Source: Chroococcidiopsis thermalis PCC 7203 (GTDB lineage: Bacteria; Cyanobacteriota; Cyanobacteriia; Cyanobacteriales; Chroococcidiopsidaceae). Taken from it: DNA of 64,000 nt. The translations under genes and the position numbers were made by a program. Under the pieces are notes generated by a model. It was given only the letters and a program-made list of their open reading frames with translations, made no database searches and was not told the origin of the DNA. Location of the stretch: positions 294,336 through 358,335 of the forward strand of contig NC_019695.1 in NCBI RefSeq assembly GCF_000317125.1. Reading direction: 5' to 3'. Positions 8,578 through 16,022 of the stretch are shown here, piece after piece; the first letter of the stretch is position 1, and the number at the start of each line of letters is the position of its first letter.

Positions 8578-9977
8578 GCGATTTTCTGCCAACTGGGATT
8601 CAGCTAACTTATTTAGTCGCTGCCTCTTTATTTATTATTGGTTTGAAAAAACTGAGTTCGCCTGCAACAGCGCGTAACGGTAATCTGTTGGCGGCGATCG
8701 GGATGCTACTGGCGATCGTGGCAACGCTGCTCGATCGCCAGGTGTTGAACTATCAAATGATTGTAGTGGCTTTGGCGATCGGTTCGGCAATAGGTGCGAT
8801 CGCGGCTTACAAAGTCCAAATGACGGAAATGCCTCAAATGGTAGGCTTGCTCAACGGTTTAGGCGGTGCTGCTTCTGCTTTAGTAGCAGTTGCCGAGTTT
8901 TGGCGATTGTTGGGAACTGCCGAACCAGTGCCGCTCGATGCCAATATCTCCATGCTGCTAGATGTCTTTATCGGTGGCATCACCTTCACGGGTAGTATGC
9001 TGGCTTTTGCCAAGCTACAAGGACTGATTAGTGGTTCCCCGATTACATTTCCCTTGCAGCAACCAATCAACGCTCTGCTGCTAATTAGTTACATCGTAGG
9101 TAGCGGCTTTTTGTTGGTCGATCCGACTAATTTACCCGTATTTTTGGGATTAGTCGCTGTTTCCCTGGTTCTAGGGGTGATGTTCGTCGTCCCCATCGGT
9201 GGAGGCGATATGCCTGTGGTGATTTCGCTGTTGAACTCCTTTTCTGGTTTAGCAGCGGGTGCGGCTGGTTTCGTAGTCATGAACAACGTGCTGATCATCT
9301 CTGGTGCATTGGTAGGCGCTTCGGGATTGATCCTGACGGAGATCATGTGTAAAGCGATGAACCGCTCCCTGATTAGCGTTTTATTCGGTGCTTTTGGTGG
9401 CGGTGGCTCGGCTAGTGGTGCTGGTGGTGCTGCCGCAGGCGATCGAGCTACCCGTTCTGTAGATGCTGAAGAAGCCGCAATGATGTTGGGTTATGCTCGT
9501 TCTGTAGTGATCGTTCCTGGTTATGGGATGGCAGTAGCTCAAGCACAGCACACCGTTCGGGAGCTTGCCGATCAACTAGACAGATTGGGTGTAGAAGTCA
9601 AATATGCCATTCATCCTGTAGCGGGACGGATGCCGGGACACATGAACGTGTTGTTGGCAGAAGCAAACGTGTCTTACACCCAGTTGTACGACATGGATGA
9701 TATCAACCCCCAGTTCGATCAAACTGATGTGGCTTTGGTAATTGGTGCAAACGATGTTGTCAATCCTGCCGCACGGCACGATACCGCGAGTCCGATTTAT
9801 GGAATGCCGATTTTAGAAGTAGACAGAGCAAAGCATACAATCGTGATTAAGCGAGGCATGAGTACGGGTTTTGCAGGGGTAGACAATGAGTTATTCTACA
9901 AAGACAAAACCATGATGTTTTTTGGTAGTGCTAAAGATGCCGTAGCGAAGTTAGTATCGGAAGTGAAGCATCTGTAG
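8574..9977 (+). CDS. pntB: NAD(P) transhydrogenase subunit beta
   Basis: A 467-residue subunit with nine or so membrane helices over residues 1-270 and a C-terminal NADP(H)-binding domain III with VIVPGYGMAVAQAQ, the HPVAGRMPGHMNVLLAEA motif and VIGANDVVNPAA. It starts with GTG at 8574. With PntAA and PntAB it couples hydride transfer between NADH and NADP+ to proton movement, probably in the thylakoid membrane. The operon ends here. Confidence 0.97.
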   Translation: MSDFLPTGIQLTYLVAASLFIIGLKKLSSPATARNGNLLAAIGMLLAIVATLLDRQVLNYQMIVVALAIGSAIGAIAAYKVQMTEMPQMVGLLNGLGGAASALVAVAEFWRLLGTAEPVPLDANISMLLDVFIGGITFTGSMLAFAKLQGLISGSPITFPLQQPINALLLISYIVGSGFLLVDPTNLPVFLGLVAVSLVLGVMFVVPIGGGDMPVVISLLNSFSGLAAGAAGFVVMNNVLIISGALVGASGLILTEIMCKAMNRSLISVLFGAFGGGGSASGAGGAAAGDRATRSVDAEEAAMMLGYARSVVIVPGYGMAVAQAQHTVRELADQLDRLGVEVKYAIHPVAGRMPGHMNVLLAEANVSYTQLYDMDDINPQFDQTDVALVIGANDVVNPAARHDTASPIYGMPILEVDRAKHTIVIKRGMSTGFAGVDNELFYKDKTMMFFGSAKDAVAKLVSEVKHL

Positions 9978-10034
9978 GAATTTGAAATTTTGGTTCTTGC
10001 GCAGCTGAAGGCAAATTTCATCATAATTGGTTTC

Positions 10035-10066
10035 ATGTAGGGGCGCACAGGTGTGCGCCCCTACAT
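10035..10066. repeat. GTAGGGGCGCACA palindrome
   Basis: Two 15-base arms around GG, followed by a partial third copy (GCGCCCCTACG). A near-identical palindrome lies at 35713-35740. It sits in the gap after pntB and overlaps an artificial upstream extension of the next reading frame. Confidence 0.9.
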
Positions 10067-10100
10067 ATTGCGCCCCTACGTGTTGTGTTTGGATAAATTC

Positions 10101-10394
10101 ATGGGGAATGGAGCTAATTTTCGTCAGCGAGTTTTAGTCTGTCAAAACCGTACTTGTCGCAAGCAAGGTGCGCGTAAGGTGCTAGCAGCATTTCAAGCGC
10201 AGTTAGTTCCTGGGGTGGAAATCGAGAGTAGTAGTTGTTTGGGACAATGCGGTATGGGACCAATGGTATTAGTTTTGCCAGAAGAGGTTTGGTATTGCGG
10301 GGTACGTGCTGATGAAGTTTTGGCGATCGCCCAACGCCACCTTAGAGAGGGGAAACCCGTCACTGCTATGCTGTACAAGAAGTTTCATCATTAG
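10101..10394 (+). CDS. Thioredoxin-like (2Fe-2S) ferredoxin domain protein
   Basis: A 97-residue protein with the pattern CQNRTC near the N-terminus and CLGQCGMGP further on, the four-cysteine arrangement of thioredoxin-fold 2Fe-2S ferredoxins. The ATG at 10101 (MGNGANFRQRVLVC) is preferred over a start 16 codons upstream, because that extension is encoded by a repeat palindrome. Position after pntB suggests a redox role, but no partner is certain. Confidence 0.85.
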   Translation: MGNGANFRQRVLVCQNRTCRKQGARKVLAAFQAQLVPGVEIESSSCLGQCGMGPMVLVLPEEVWYCGVRADEVLAIAQRHLREGKPVTAMLYKKFHH

Positions 10395-10421
10395 CAGTTA
10401 ATCCCATCAGAAGTTAATCCC

Positions 10422-10670
10422 ATGCATCAACTCCCCGATCGCAAACCCGTCAGCGTTTGGAATTATAAGCCTTGGTGGTGTCAGCCTTGGTCAATTTTCC
10501 TTACAGGTGTAACGCTCATTAGCGGTAGTTGGTTGTTAGTTAAAACTTGGTGGCTGACGATTCTCGTTGCCATACCCGTACTCACCTGGATGACTTTTTT
10601 TCTCTTCATTTACCCCAGGGTAGTCATACAAAATGGTATTTTGGACGCACTGCCACCTAACGATGAATAG
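10422..10670 (+). CDS. DUF6737-like small membrane protein
   Basis: An 82-residue protein starting MHQLPDRKPVSVWNYKPWWC with two closely spaced membrane segments (about 24-42 and 44-62). I believe it belongs to the cyanobacterial DUF6737 family; the WNYKPWWCQPWSI motif is the basis. Function unknown. It starts 27 bases after the ferredoxin-like gene. Confidence 0.7.
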   Translation: MHQLPDRKPVSVWNYKPWWCQPWSIFLTGVTLISGSWLLVKTWWLTILVAIPVLTWMTFFLFIYPRVVIQNGILDALPPNDE

Positions 10671-10762
10671 ACTGCGATCGCGGTGGCAAGCGATCGAACA
10701 AGAACACTCGCACTGCACCAAGTTAGCATGGGAGCAATCTTGCCATCCCTGGCAAACTGTAT

Positions 10763-11419
10763 ATGGAACAAACGCATCTGGATTGGTTAATCGAGCTGAG
10801 CGAGCGGGAATTACTGCCTGGATTACAGATTGACAGCATCGAACCCCATAACCCTGTAGTCGTCAGTAAAGTTCCTTCTCCTTGGCAATTACTAGGAACG
10901 GGGAATTATGCCGCAGTATTCTATCACCCCAGCCAGCCAGATCGAGTCGTGAAGGTCTATGCACCCAATCGTCCGGGTTGGACGGAGGAAGTAGAAGTTT
11001 ACCACCGTTTGGGTTCCCATCCTGCTTTTTCTGAATGTTTATATGCTGAGGAAGGCTGGTTAGTTCTGAAGCGGTTGTATGGCATGACTCTATACGACTG
11101 TATGCACCAGGGAATACCAATTCCAAAGCAAGTCATTAAAGACATCGACGCAGCTTTAGACTACGCCCGTAAGCGCAAACTGCATCCCCACGATGTCCAC
11201 GGTCGGAATATTATGATGTGGGAAGGCAGGGGATTTGTAGTCGATGTTTCTGACTTCTTGCACGAAGAAGCTTGCTCGGCATGGCAAGATTTGAAGAAAG
11301 CTTACTACTGGCTGTATCTGCCGATTCTTTACCCACTACGGCTGCGAATGCCTTATTTTATTTTAAATATTGTCCGCAAGTCCTACCGTTTGTATCGTCG
11401 TTTTGTTTCTAATTGGTAA
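10763..11419 (+). CDS. Small serine/threonine kinase-like protein
   Basis: A 218-residue protein with a minimal kinase fold. There is a glycine-loop-like LGTGNYAAVF near residue 45, a lysine in VVKVYA, a catalytic-loop-like HPHDVHGRNIM near 141-151 and a metal-site VDVSDF near 158-163. The usual HRD is HPHD and DFG is DVS. The C-terminal 50 residues are basic and aromatic-rich and may contact the membrane. It most resembles short cyanobacterial and RIO/Kae1-associated-type kinases; substrate unknown. The last residues (SNW) and stop are from an AATTGGTAATTGG repeat. Confidence 0.7.
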   Translation: MEQTHLDWLIELSERELLPGLQIDSIEPHNPVVVSKVPSPWQLLGTGNYAAVFYHPSQPDRVVKVYAPNRPGWTEEVEVYHRLGSHPAFSECLYAEEGWLVLKRLYGMTLYDCMHQGIPIPKQVIKDIDAALDYARKRKLHPHDVHGRNIMMWEGRGFVVDVSDFLHEEACSAWQDLKKAYYWLYLPILYPLRLRMPYFILNIVRKSYRLYRRFVSNW

Positions 11420-11455
11420 TTGGTAGATGGTAATTGGTAGTTGGTAGTTGATGAT
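11417..11455 (+). repeat. GGTAATT/GGTAGTT tandem repeat
   Basis: About five 7-base units directly after the kinase-like gene. The first unit provides its stop codon. Confidence 0.85.
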
Positions 11456-11484
11456 TCAAGTACTTTAAATAACAGCTCTAAACT

Positions 11485-11904
11485 ATGTCAAGTCCTCTCC
11501 GGCGCTTAAAATTTTTACCGTGGCGATCGCTATTCCTACTTTCTATCCTTGTAACGCTGATTGTTGTCGTTATAGATTTCTTCTTTATTGTCGGCTCTGA
11601 CTTATCGCCAGCATTAGCACGGATCGTCGGCTTAATGTATGGTGGCAGTTTAGGTGTCATAGTACAATTTGCTGGCGTTGTCGGTGTTGGAGCATTAGCA
11701 GTTTACCTGCTAGAAAAATTTTTCGCCAATATAACTGTTAACACTGGCGTGCTGTGGGCTTTGGTGTTGTGTTTGACTCTCTGCTTGTTAGTCAGGTCAT
11801 TTCTACCCATTCCCGAAAGATTAGTCAGTATATACAACAACGAAATGCAGTTAATTGCTATTGTCATCGGGGTATTTTGGAAAGGTCGTCCTTATTGGCG
11901 ATAG
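11485..11904 (+). CDS. Hypothetical four-helix membrane protein
   Basis: A 139-residue protein with a short basic N-terminus (MSSPLRRLKFLPWR) and about four hydrophobic helices (about 14-37, 44-68, 83-104, 118-134). No known motif is recognised. It lies downstream of the kinase-like gene on the same strand with a 65-base repeat-bearing gap. Confidence 0.6.
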   Translation: MSSPLRRLKFLPWRSLFLLSILVTLIVVVIDFFFIVGSDLSPALARIVGLMYGGSLGVIVQFAGVVGVGALAVYLLEKFFANITVNTGVLWALVLCLTLCLLVRSFLPIPERLVSIYNNEMQLIAIVIGVFWKGRPYWR

Positions 11905-11941
11905 GACTTGAGGATTTGAGATTGTAGATTATGTAGAGACG

Positions 11942-11981
11942 TTACATGTAGAGACGTTACATGTAACGTCTCTACATGTAA
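11942..11981. repeat. GTAGAGACGTTAC-family palindrome with extra half-copy
   Basis: A perfect 40-base palindrome preceded by a direct half-copy at 11931-11945. It lies directly before the dehydrogenase gene, 13 bases from its Shine-Dalgarno. Confidence 0.9.
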
Positions 11982-12006
11982 TATCCCTATATTGGGAGGG
12001 AAAGTA

Positions 12007-12876
12007 GTGAAGGTAGGATTTCTCGGGACTGGGTTGATGGGATTGCCGATGGCACAAAGGTTATTAGCTGCCAATATAGAGCTGGTTGCCTACAATCGTA
12101 CCCCAGAAAAATTAGCTCCGCTCAAATCGGCTGGCGTGGCGATCGCAACTCGTCCAGATGAGGTGTTAGCTGCCTGCGAGTGTATTATTTTGATGTTGAC
12201 CGATGCTAGTGCTATTCAGGATGTCTTGTTATCTCCAGCTACCCAGCAACACTTGGCGGGACGTACTATCATCCAAATGGGAACTATTACCCCCACCGAT
12301 AGCAAAGAAATTCAACAAGAAGTAGTTGCTGCTGGAGGCGATTACCTCGAAGCACCCGTACTAGGAAGTATTCCCGAAGCAAAAGCCGGAAAATTGCTCG
12401 TGATGGTAGGAAGTTCGCCAGCACAGTTTCAGCAGTGGTTAAGTTTGCTGCAAAACTTTGGTTCCGAACCATTGCATATCGGTGATGTCGGGAGTGCGGC
12501 GGCTGTGAAACTAGCACTCAATCAACTCATAGCCTCTCTCACGAGTGCCTTTGCCCTGAGTTTAAGTTTAATCGAGCGTCAGGGAATTGATGTGGAGATT
12601 TTCATGCAAATCCTTCGTCAAAGCGCCCTTTATGCGCCCACATTTGATAAAAAATTACAAAGAATGCTCGATCGCAATTACGACAATCCCAATTTTCCCA
12701 CCAAGCATTTACTCAAAGATACCAATTTATTTATTTCCGAAGCGCGATCGCTAGGACTCAATGTCAATCATTTAGAAGGAGTCCGGCAAATACTAGAAAT
12801 TGCGATCGATCGAGGCTTAGCCGATACAGATTATTCTGCTTTATATGAGGCGATCGCGCCTTCAGATAATTCATAA
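12007..12876 (+). CDS. NAD(P)-dependent beta-hydroxyacid dehydrogenase family protein
   Basis: A 289-residue member of the 3-hydroxyisobutyrate/6-phosphogluconate dehydrogenase superfamily. The Rossmann motif GFLGTGLMGLPMA is at the N-terminus, the substrate-binding stretch EAPVLGSIPEAKAG near residues 115-128 and the catalytic-lysine segment GSAAAVKLALNQL near 163-175. GTG at 12007 is chosen because GGGAGGG ends 6 bases before it; a TTG 15 bases further upstream overlaps that site. The substrate (hydroxyisobutyrate, tartronate or succinic semialdehyde) cannot be decided. Confidence 0.85.
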   Translation: MKVGFLGTGLMGLPMAQRLLAANIELVAYNRTPEKLAPLKSAGVAIATRPDEVLAACECIILMLTDASAIQDVLLSPATQQHLAGRTIIQMGTITPTDSKEIQQEVVAAGGDYLEAPVLGSIPEAKAGKLLVMVGSSPAQFQQWLSLLQNFGSEPLHIGDVGSAAAVKLALNQLIASLTSAFALSLSLIERQGIDVEIFMQILRQSALYAPTFDKKLQRMLDRNYDNPNFPTKHLLKDTNLFISEARSLGLNVNHLEGVRQILEIAIDRGLADTDYSALYEAIAPSDNS

Positions 12877-12988
12877 TTAGACTCCACTTGGAACTGACAC
12901 ATCCACGTCATATTTGTCAGTCATACTAGACCCTAATGCGATCGCAAAATTATCCGCTAGTACCTTACGCTTGTCGGAGGCTAGAGAA

Positions 12989-13363
12989 ATGCTGAAAACG
13001 AAAATGATGCGGATGATAATTACGGCTTGTTGTGTAGCAATCTTCATGGCTACTTGGACAAGCACGGCAATAGCGCACCACGGATGGAGCGAATACGATA
13101 ACAGTAAAACGCTCAATCTGTCAGGAAAAATTCAAGCAATAGGCTACGATAACCCACATGTTGTCTTACAACTGCAAACCAAAGAGCAGTTATGGGAAGC
13201 CGTCCTTGCACCACCCTCACGACTGCAAAACCGAGGACTACCACCAAAGCAATTGCAGGTTGGAGAAACGGTTAACGTCGTAGGCTATCCTCACCGTAGC
13301 GAGAAAAATGAGATGCGAGCAGAGCAGATTATAGTCGGCGACAAAACTATACCGCTGCGCTAA
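12989..13363 (+). CDS. DUF6152-like exported protein
   Basis: A 124-residue protein. The ATG at 12989 follows GGAGG by 8 bases and begins a signal peptide (MLKTKMMRMIITACC to about TAIA), with mature HHGWSEYD at the cleavage site. The rest is a small OB-like beta domain (LSGKIQAIGYDNPHV, VGETVNVVGYP). This matches my memory of DUF6152. It ends 5 bases before the next gene, a membrane protein, and the two probably work together. Function unknown. Confidence 0.75.
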   Translation: MLKTKMMRMIITACCVAIFMATWTSTAIAHHGWSEYDNSKTLNLSGKIQAIGYDNPHVVLQLQTKEQLWEAVLAPPSRLQNRGLPPKQLQVGETVNVVGYPHRSEKNEMRAEQIIVGDKTIPLR

Positions 13364-13368
13364 ACAGT

Positions 13369-13857
13369 ATGCTTGAGCATCAAAGCTGGTTGACTTGGCT
13401 CCAAGAGAGTGCCTTGTCTGCGGCAATGCGACAGTGGGCGTGGCTCTATCCAGCAGTCGAAATCGGGCATATTATCAGCTTTGCCATTCTAGTGGGAGCG
13501 ATCGCCATGTTCGACCTGCGGTTGCTAGGCTTTTCTCGCCATTTGCTAGTGACTGACATGGCAGGGCATCTTTTACCCTGGACTTACATCGGTTTTGGCT
13601 CCGCCCTCTTGACAGGTTTCCTCTTATTTGCATCTGACGCGGAAGCGATCGCGGCTAATCCTGCCTTTCGTTTGAAACTAGGGGCGATCGCCCTTGCTGG
13701 TGTTAATGCAGCTATGTTTCACCTATACTACTCCAGGTCAATTCAGCGGTGGAATCGAGGTATTCGAGCGCCAGTTGGGGTGAGAGCGATCGCGATCTTC
13801 TCCCTCTTGCTCTGGGCTGTGGCGATCGTTTGCGGTCGCCTGATTGCTTATATTTGA
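13369..13857 (+). CDS. DUF6644-like four-helix membrane protein
   Basis: A 162-residue integral membrane protein with about four helices and conserved His-bearing segments (VEIGHIISF, HLLPWTYIGFG, FHLYYS). Proteins of this kind (DUF2214/DUF6644-like) are often encoded next to DUF6152 proteins, as here. The histidines in membrane segments could bind a metal or heme, which is inference only. Confidence 0.7.
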   Translation: MLEHQSWLTWLQESALSAAMRQWAWLYPAVEIGHIISFAILVGAIAMFDLRLLGFSRHLLVTDMAGHLLPWTYIGFGSALLTGFLLFASDAEAIAANPAFRLKLGAIALAGVNAAMFHLYYSRSIQRWNRGIRAPVGVRAIAIFSLLLWAVAIVCGRLIAYI

Positions 13858-13858
13858 T

Positions 13859-13918
13859 TCGTCATTGGTCATTGGTCATTTGTTGACTGACAACTGGTCA
13901 CTGGTCACTGCTCCCTGT
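13859..13918. repeat. TCATTGG/TCACTGG tandem repeats
   Basis: 7-base units fill the space between two convergent genes. On the minus strand the block supplies the final residues REQ and the stop of the histidine kinase. Confidence 0.8.
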
Positions 13919-15929
13919 TATTAGGCAACCAAACAGTAAAAATAGAACCCTTACCTAAAGTCGATTCAACTTCAATCCGACCTTGGTGGAGTTCGACGAG
14001 TTGTTTGGTTAAGGCTAAACCCAGTCCCGTCCCATCGTAATGACGCTGGTAAGGAGAATCGAGTTGTTGGAATTTTTCAAAAATCAGAGGTAAATGTTCT
14101 TCAGCAATGCCAATTCCCGTATCTTCTACTTGAATTACGGCAAAGTCGTTTTCGCTCCAAATCCTTAAAATTGCCTCTCCTCCTTCGGGAGTAAATTTAA
14201 TCGCGTTACTGAGTAGATTCCATAAGATTTGACTAACTCGTTGGGGATCGGCAAACAGCCGATAGTCGGGAGAGATTTTGAGATCGAGCATGATATTAAC
14301 TGCTTGGCGCGTTGCTCGATCGCTGAGCGATCGCAAGCTAGCTTCCGCTAGTTGCGCTAAAGCAAATTCGCTTAAATTTAAAACTGCCTTGCCTGACTCG
14401 AACTGCGTCAGTTCTAAAATGTCGTTGATAAGTGCTAGAAGATGTTCGCCACTATCGTGAATTGTTTGTAGGAACTGACGTTGGCGCTGACTCATTTCTC
14501 CTGAGGGCCAACGTAGTAAGGTAGATGACATCCCGATGACACTAGTGAGGGGAGTGCGTAATTCATGGCTCATTGTAGCCAGAAATTCACTTTTAGCGCG
14601 GCTAGCTGCTTGAGCTGCAAGTAGAGCATCATGCAATGCTTGTGTCCGCTCGATCACTCTTTGTTCTAGGGTTTGTTTTTCCAGCTTCAACGATCGCATT
14701 AACTCTTCTTGATAGATCGCGATCGCTAGTTGTTCCGCTATTCGCCGCAGTAAATTTTTCTCATTTTCCTGCCAAGAGCGCGGTTCGTAGCATTGGTGTG
14801 CGATGAGTAAACCCCAAAGTTGTTGCTGAAATACAATTGGAGCGATTAGCTTGGCTCGTACCTGAATTTTCTGCAAAAAGGCAAGCAAGCAAGACGATAA
14901 AACATAAGCTTTGTCAACATCTGCGATCGCCAGCGTAAAACCTTGGCGATATTTCTCCCAACACCCAGAAGCGGGAATGAAGCAATTTTCTTCTCGATAA
15001 TTGAGTACGGAATCAATTGACGCGCTAGCACGGGCTTCGTAGATGACACAGCCGTGAGTGGAGAATTCGGAATTCGGAATAACGCTTCGCTTCGCCTTCG
15101 GCTGACGGAATTCGGAATTGAAGATTCCCTGCTCCCTGATAACTGGTAACTGCTCCCCGATCGCTGATTCTTGTTGCTCGAATTGATAAACTACTAGGCG
15201 ATCGACTTGCAAAAACTCTCGTACTCGTTCTACTACATTTGAGATGATGATCGGTAATTCCAAGCTTTGACGGATCTGAGTCGTCACTTGGTTGAGCAAA
15301 CGCTCGTGGGCAATTTGTTGGTGCAAAGCCTCTTCTACAGGTTGGCAGACCGAAACAAAAGGGTAAATCGACTCTTGTGCGTCATTTTGGTGCGAGCTTG
15401 GGGCTAGCACGGATAGCAACATTAACGTAAATTTCCCTTGAAGGGTAGCGTTGTTGGGTTGAATGACTTGGCTATATCGAGCTAGAGTAGCGCGGGCAAG
15501 AGAATTGTCTTCTAAGCAGCCGTTGAGGTGTTGCAAAAATTGGGCGATCGCTGCTGGCTCAAATGTTAATTTGACGTTGAGTAATTCGGAGTTTCGCTCT
15601 TGCAGTGTAACGTAAGCTTCTGTACCAAGTTCCGAATTGACTGAGTTTAAAATTATTGACTCTTTGAGTGTAAGTTCTTCTTGCTGTCTCCTATCTCCTG
15701 TCTCCTGTCTTCTTTCTGCTACTAGCAAAGCGCTAAATTGTTGTGACACGACTAATGTAAACAGATCTGTTGCTTCAGGTCGTGTCGGAATTGAAACCAG
15801 TGCTTCTTCTGTAACTATCAAAGCCTCATTTCCCAATTCTTGAGCCATCTGTTGAAGAAGTTGCCCTAATTGCTGAAAAATTGTCAGGGGCAAAAGTTGA
15901 TGGAAGCTCAAGTCCTGAGAACTAGACAT
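13905..15929 (-). CDS. GAF-domain sensor histidine kinase
   Basis: A 674-residue soluble kinase. A poorly conserved N-terminal region (1-200) is followed by a phytochrome-type GAF domain (about 228-405: FLQVDRLVVYQFEQ, IAPIVFQQQLWGLLIAHQC), a HisKA domain with the phospho-acceptor His near 453 (MSHELRTPLTSVIG) and a HATPase_c domain (about 555-670: NLLSNAIKFTPEGG, VEDTGIGI, GTGLGLAL). There is no receiver domain. A Cys near 346 (SSCLLAFL) aligns with the bilin-binding Cys of phytochrome-like GAF domains, but the usual following His is Leu. Two repeat-derived inserts are in frame (15061-15157 and 15683-15716). It is divergent from cobN. Confidence 0.9.
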   Translation of the reverse strand: MSSSQDLSFHQLLPLTIFQQLGQLLQQMAQELGNEALIVTEEALVSIPTRPEATDLFTLVVSQQFSALLVAERRQETGDRRQQEELTLKESIILNSVNSELGTEAYVTLQERNSELLNVKLTFEPAAIAQFLQHLNGCLEDNSLARATLARYSQVIQPNNATLQGKFTLMLLSVLAPSSHQNDAQESIYPFVSVCQPVEEALHQQIAHERLLNQVTTQIRQSLELPIIISNVVERVREFLQVDRLVVYQFEQQESAIGEQLPVIREQGIFNSEFRQPKAKRSVIPNSEFSTHGCVIYEARASASIDSVLNYREENCFIPASGCWEKYRQGFTLAIADVDKAYVLSSCLLAFLQKIQVRAKLIAPIVFQQQLWGLLIAHQCYEPRSWQENEKNLLRRIAEQLAIAIYQEELMRSLKLEKQTLEQRVIERTQALHDALLAAQAASRAKSEFLATMSHELRTPLTSVIGMSSTLLRWPSGEMSQRQRQFLQTIHDSGEHLLALINDILELTQFESGKAVLNLSEFALAQLAEASLRSLSDRATRQAVNIMLDLKISPDYRLFADPQRVSQILWNLLSNAIKFTPEGGEAILRIWSENDFAVIQVEDTGIGIAEEHLPLIFEKFQQLDSPYQRHYDGTGLGLALTKQLVELHQGRIEVESTLGKGSIFTVWLPNNREQ
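15061..15157. repeat. Repeat insert inside the histidine kinase GAF domain
   Basis: GGAATTC-type units, a short unrelated piece, more GGAATTC units, then CCCTGCT and AACTGGT units. Together they encode about 32 residues within the GAF domain, and the frame is kept. Confidence 0.85.
15683..15716. repeat. TCTCCTG repeat inside the histidine kinase N-terminal region
   Basis: Four to five TCTCCTG/TCTCCTA 7-base units encode the ETGDRRQQ stretch in the variable N-terminal part of the kinase. Confidence 0.8.
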
Positions 15930-16022
15930 TTTCGCAGATTGAGATAGATAAGATTTGGATGATAGGCTAAGAAAGTTTTCCCATGCAGCTTAACCACTAG
16001 TCTAAGCCGAACAGAGAGTTAT

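Noticed and set aside
10053..10100. Upstream extension of the ferredoxin-like gene
   Set aside because: These codons are read from the GTAGGGGCGCACA palindrome; the ATG at 10101 starts the conserved part.
15930..16022. Cobalamin riboswitch upstream of cobN
   Set aside because: The gap to the divergent kinase is about 90 bases and lacks the B12-box-type conserved sequence.
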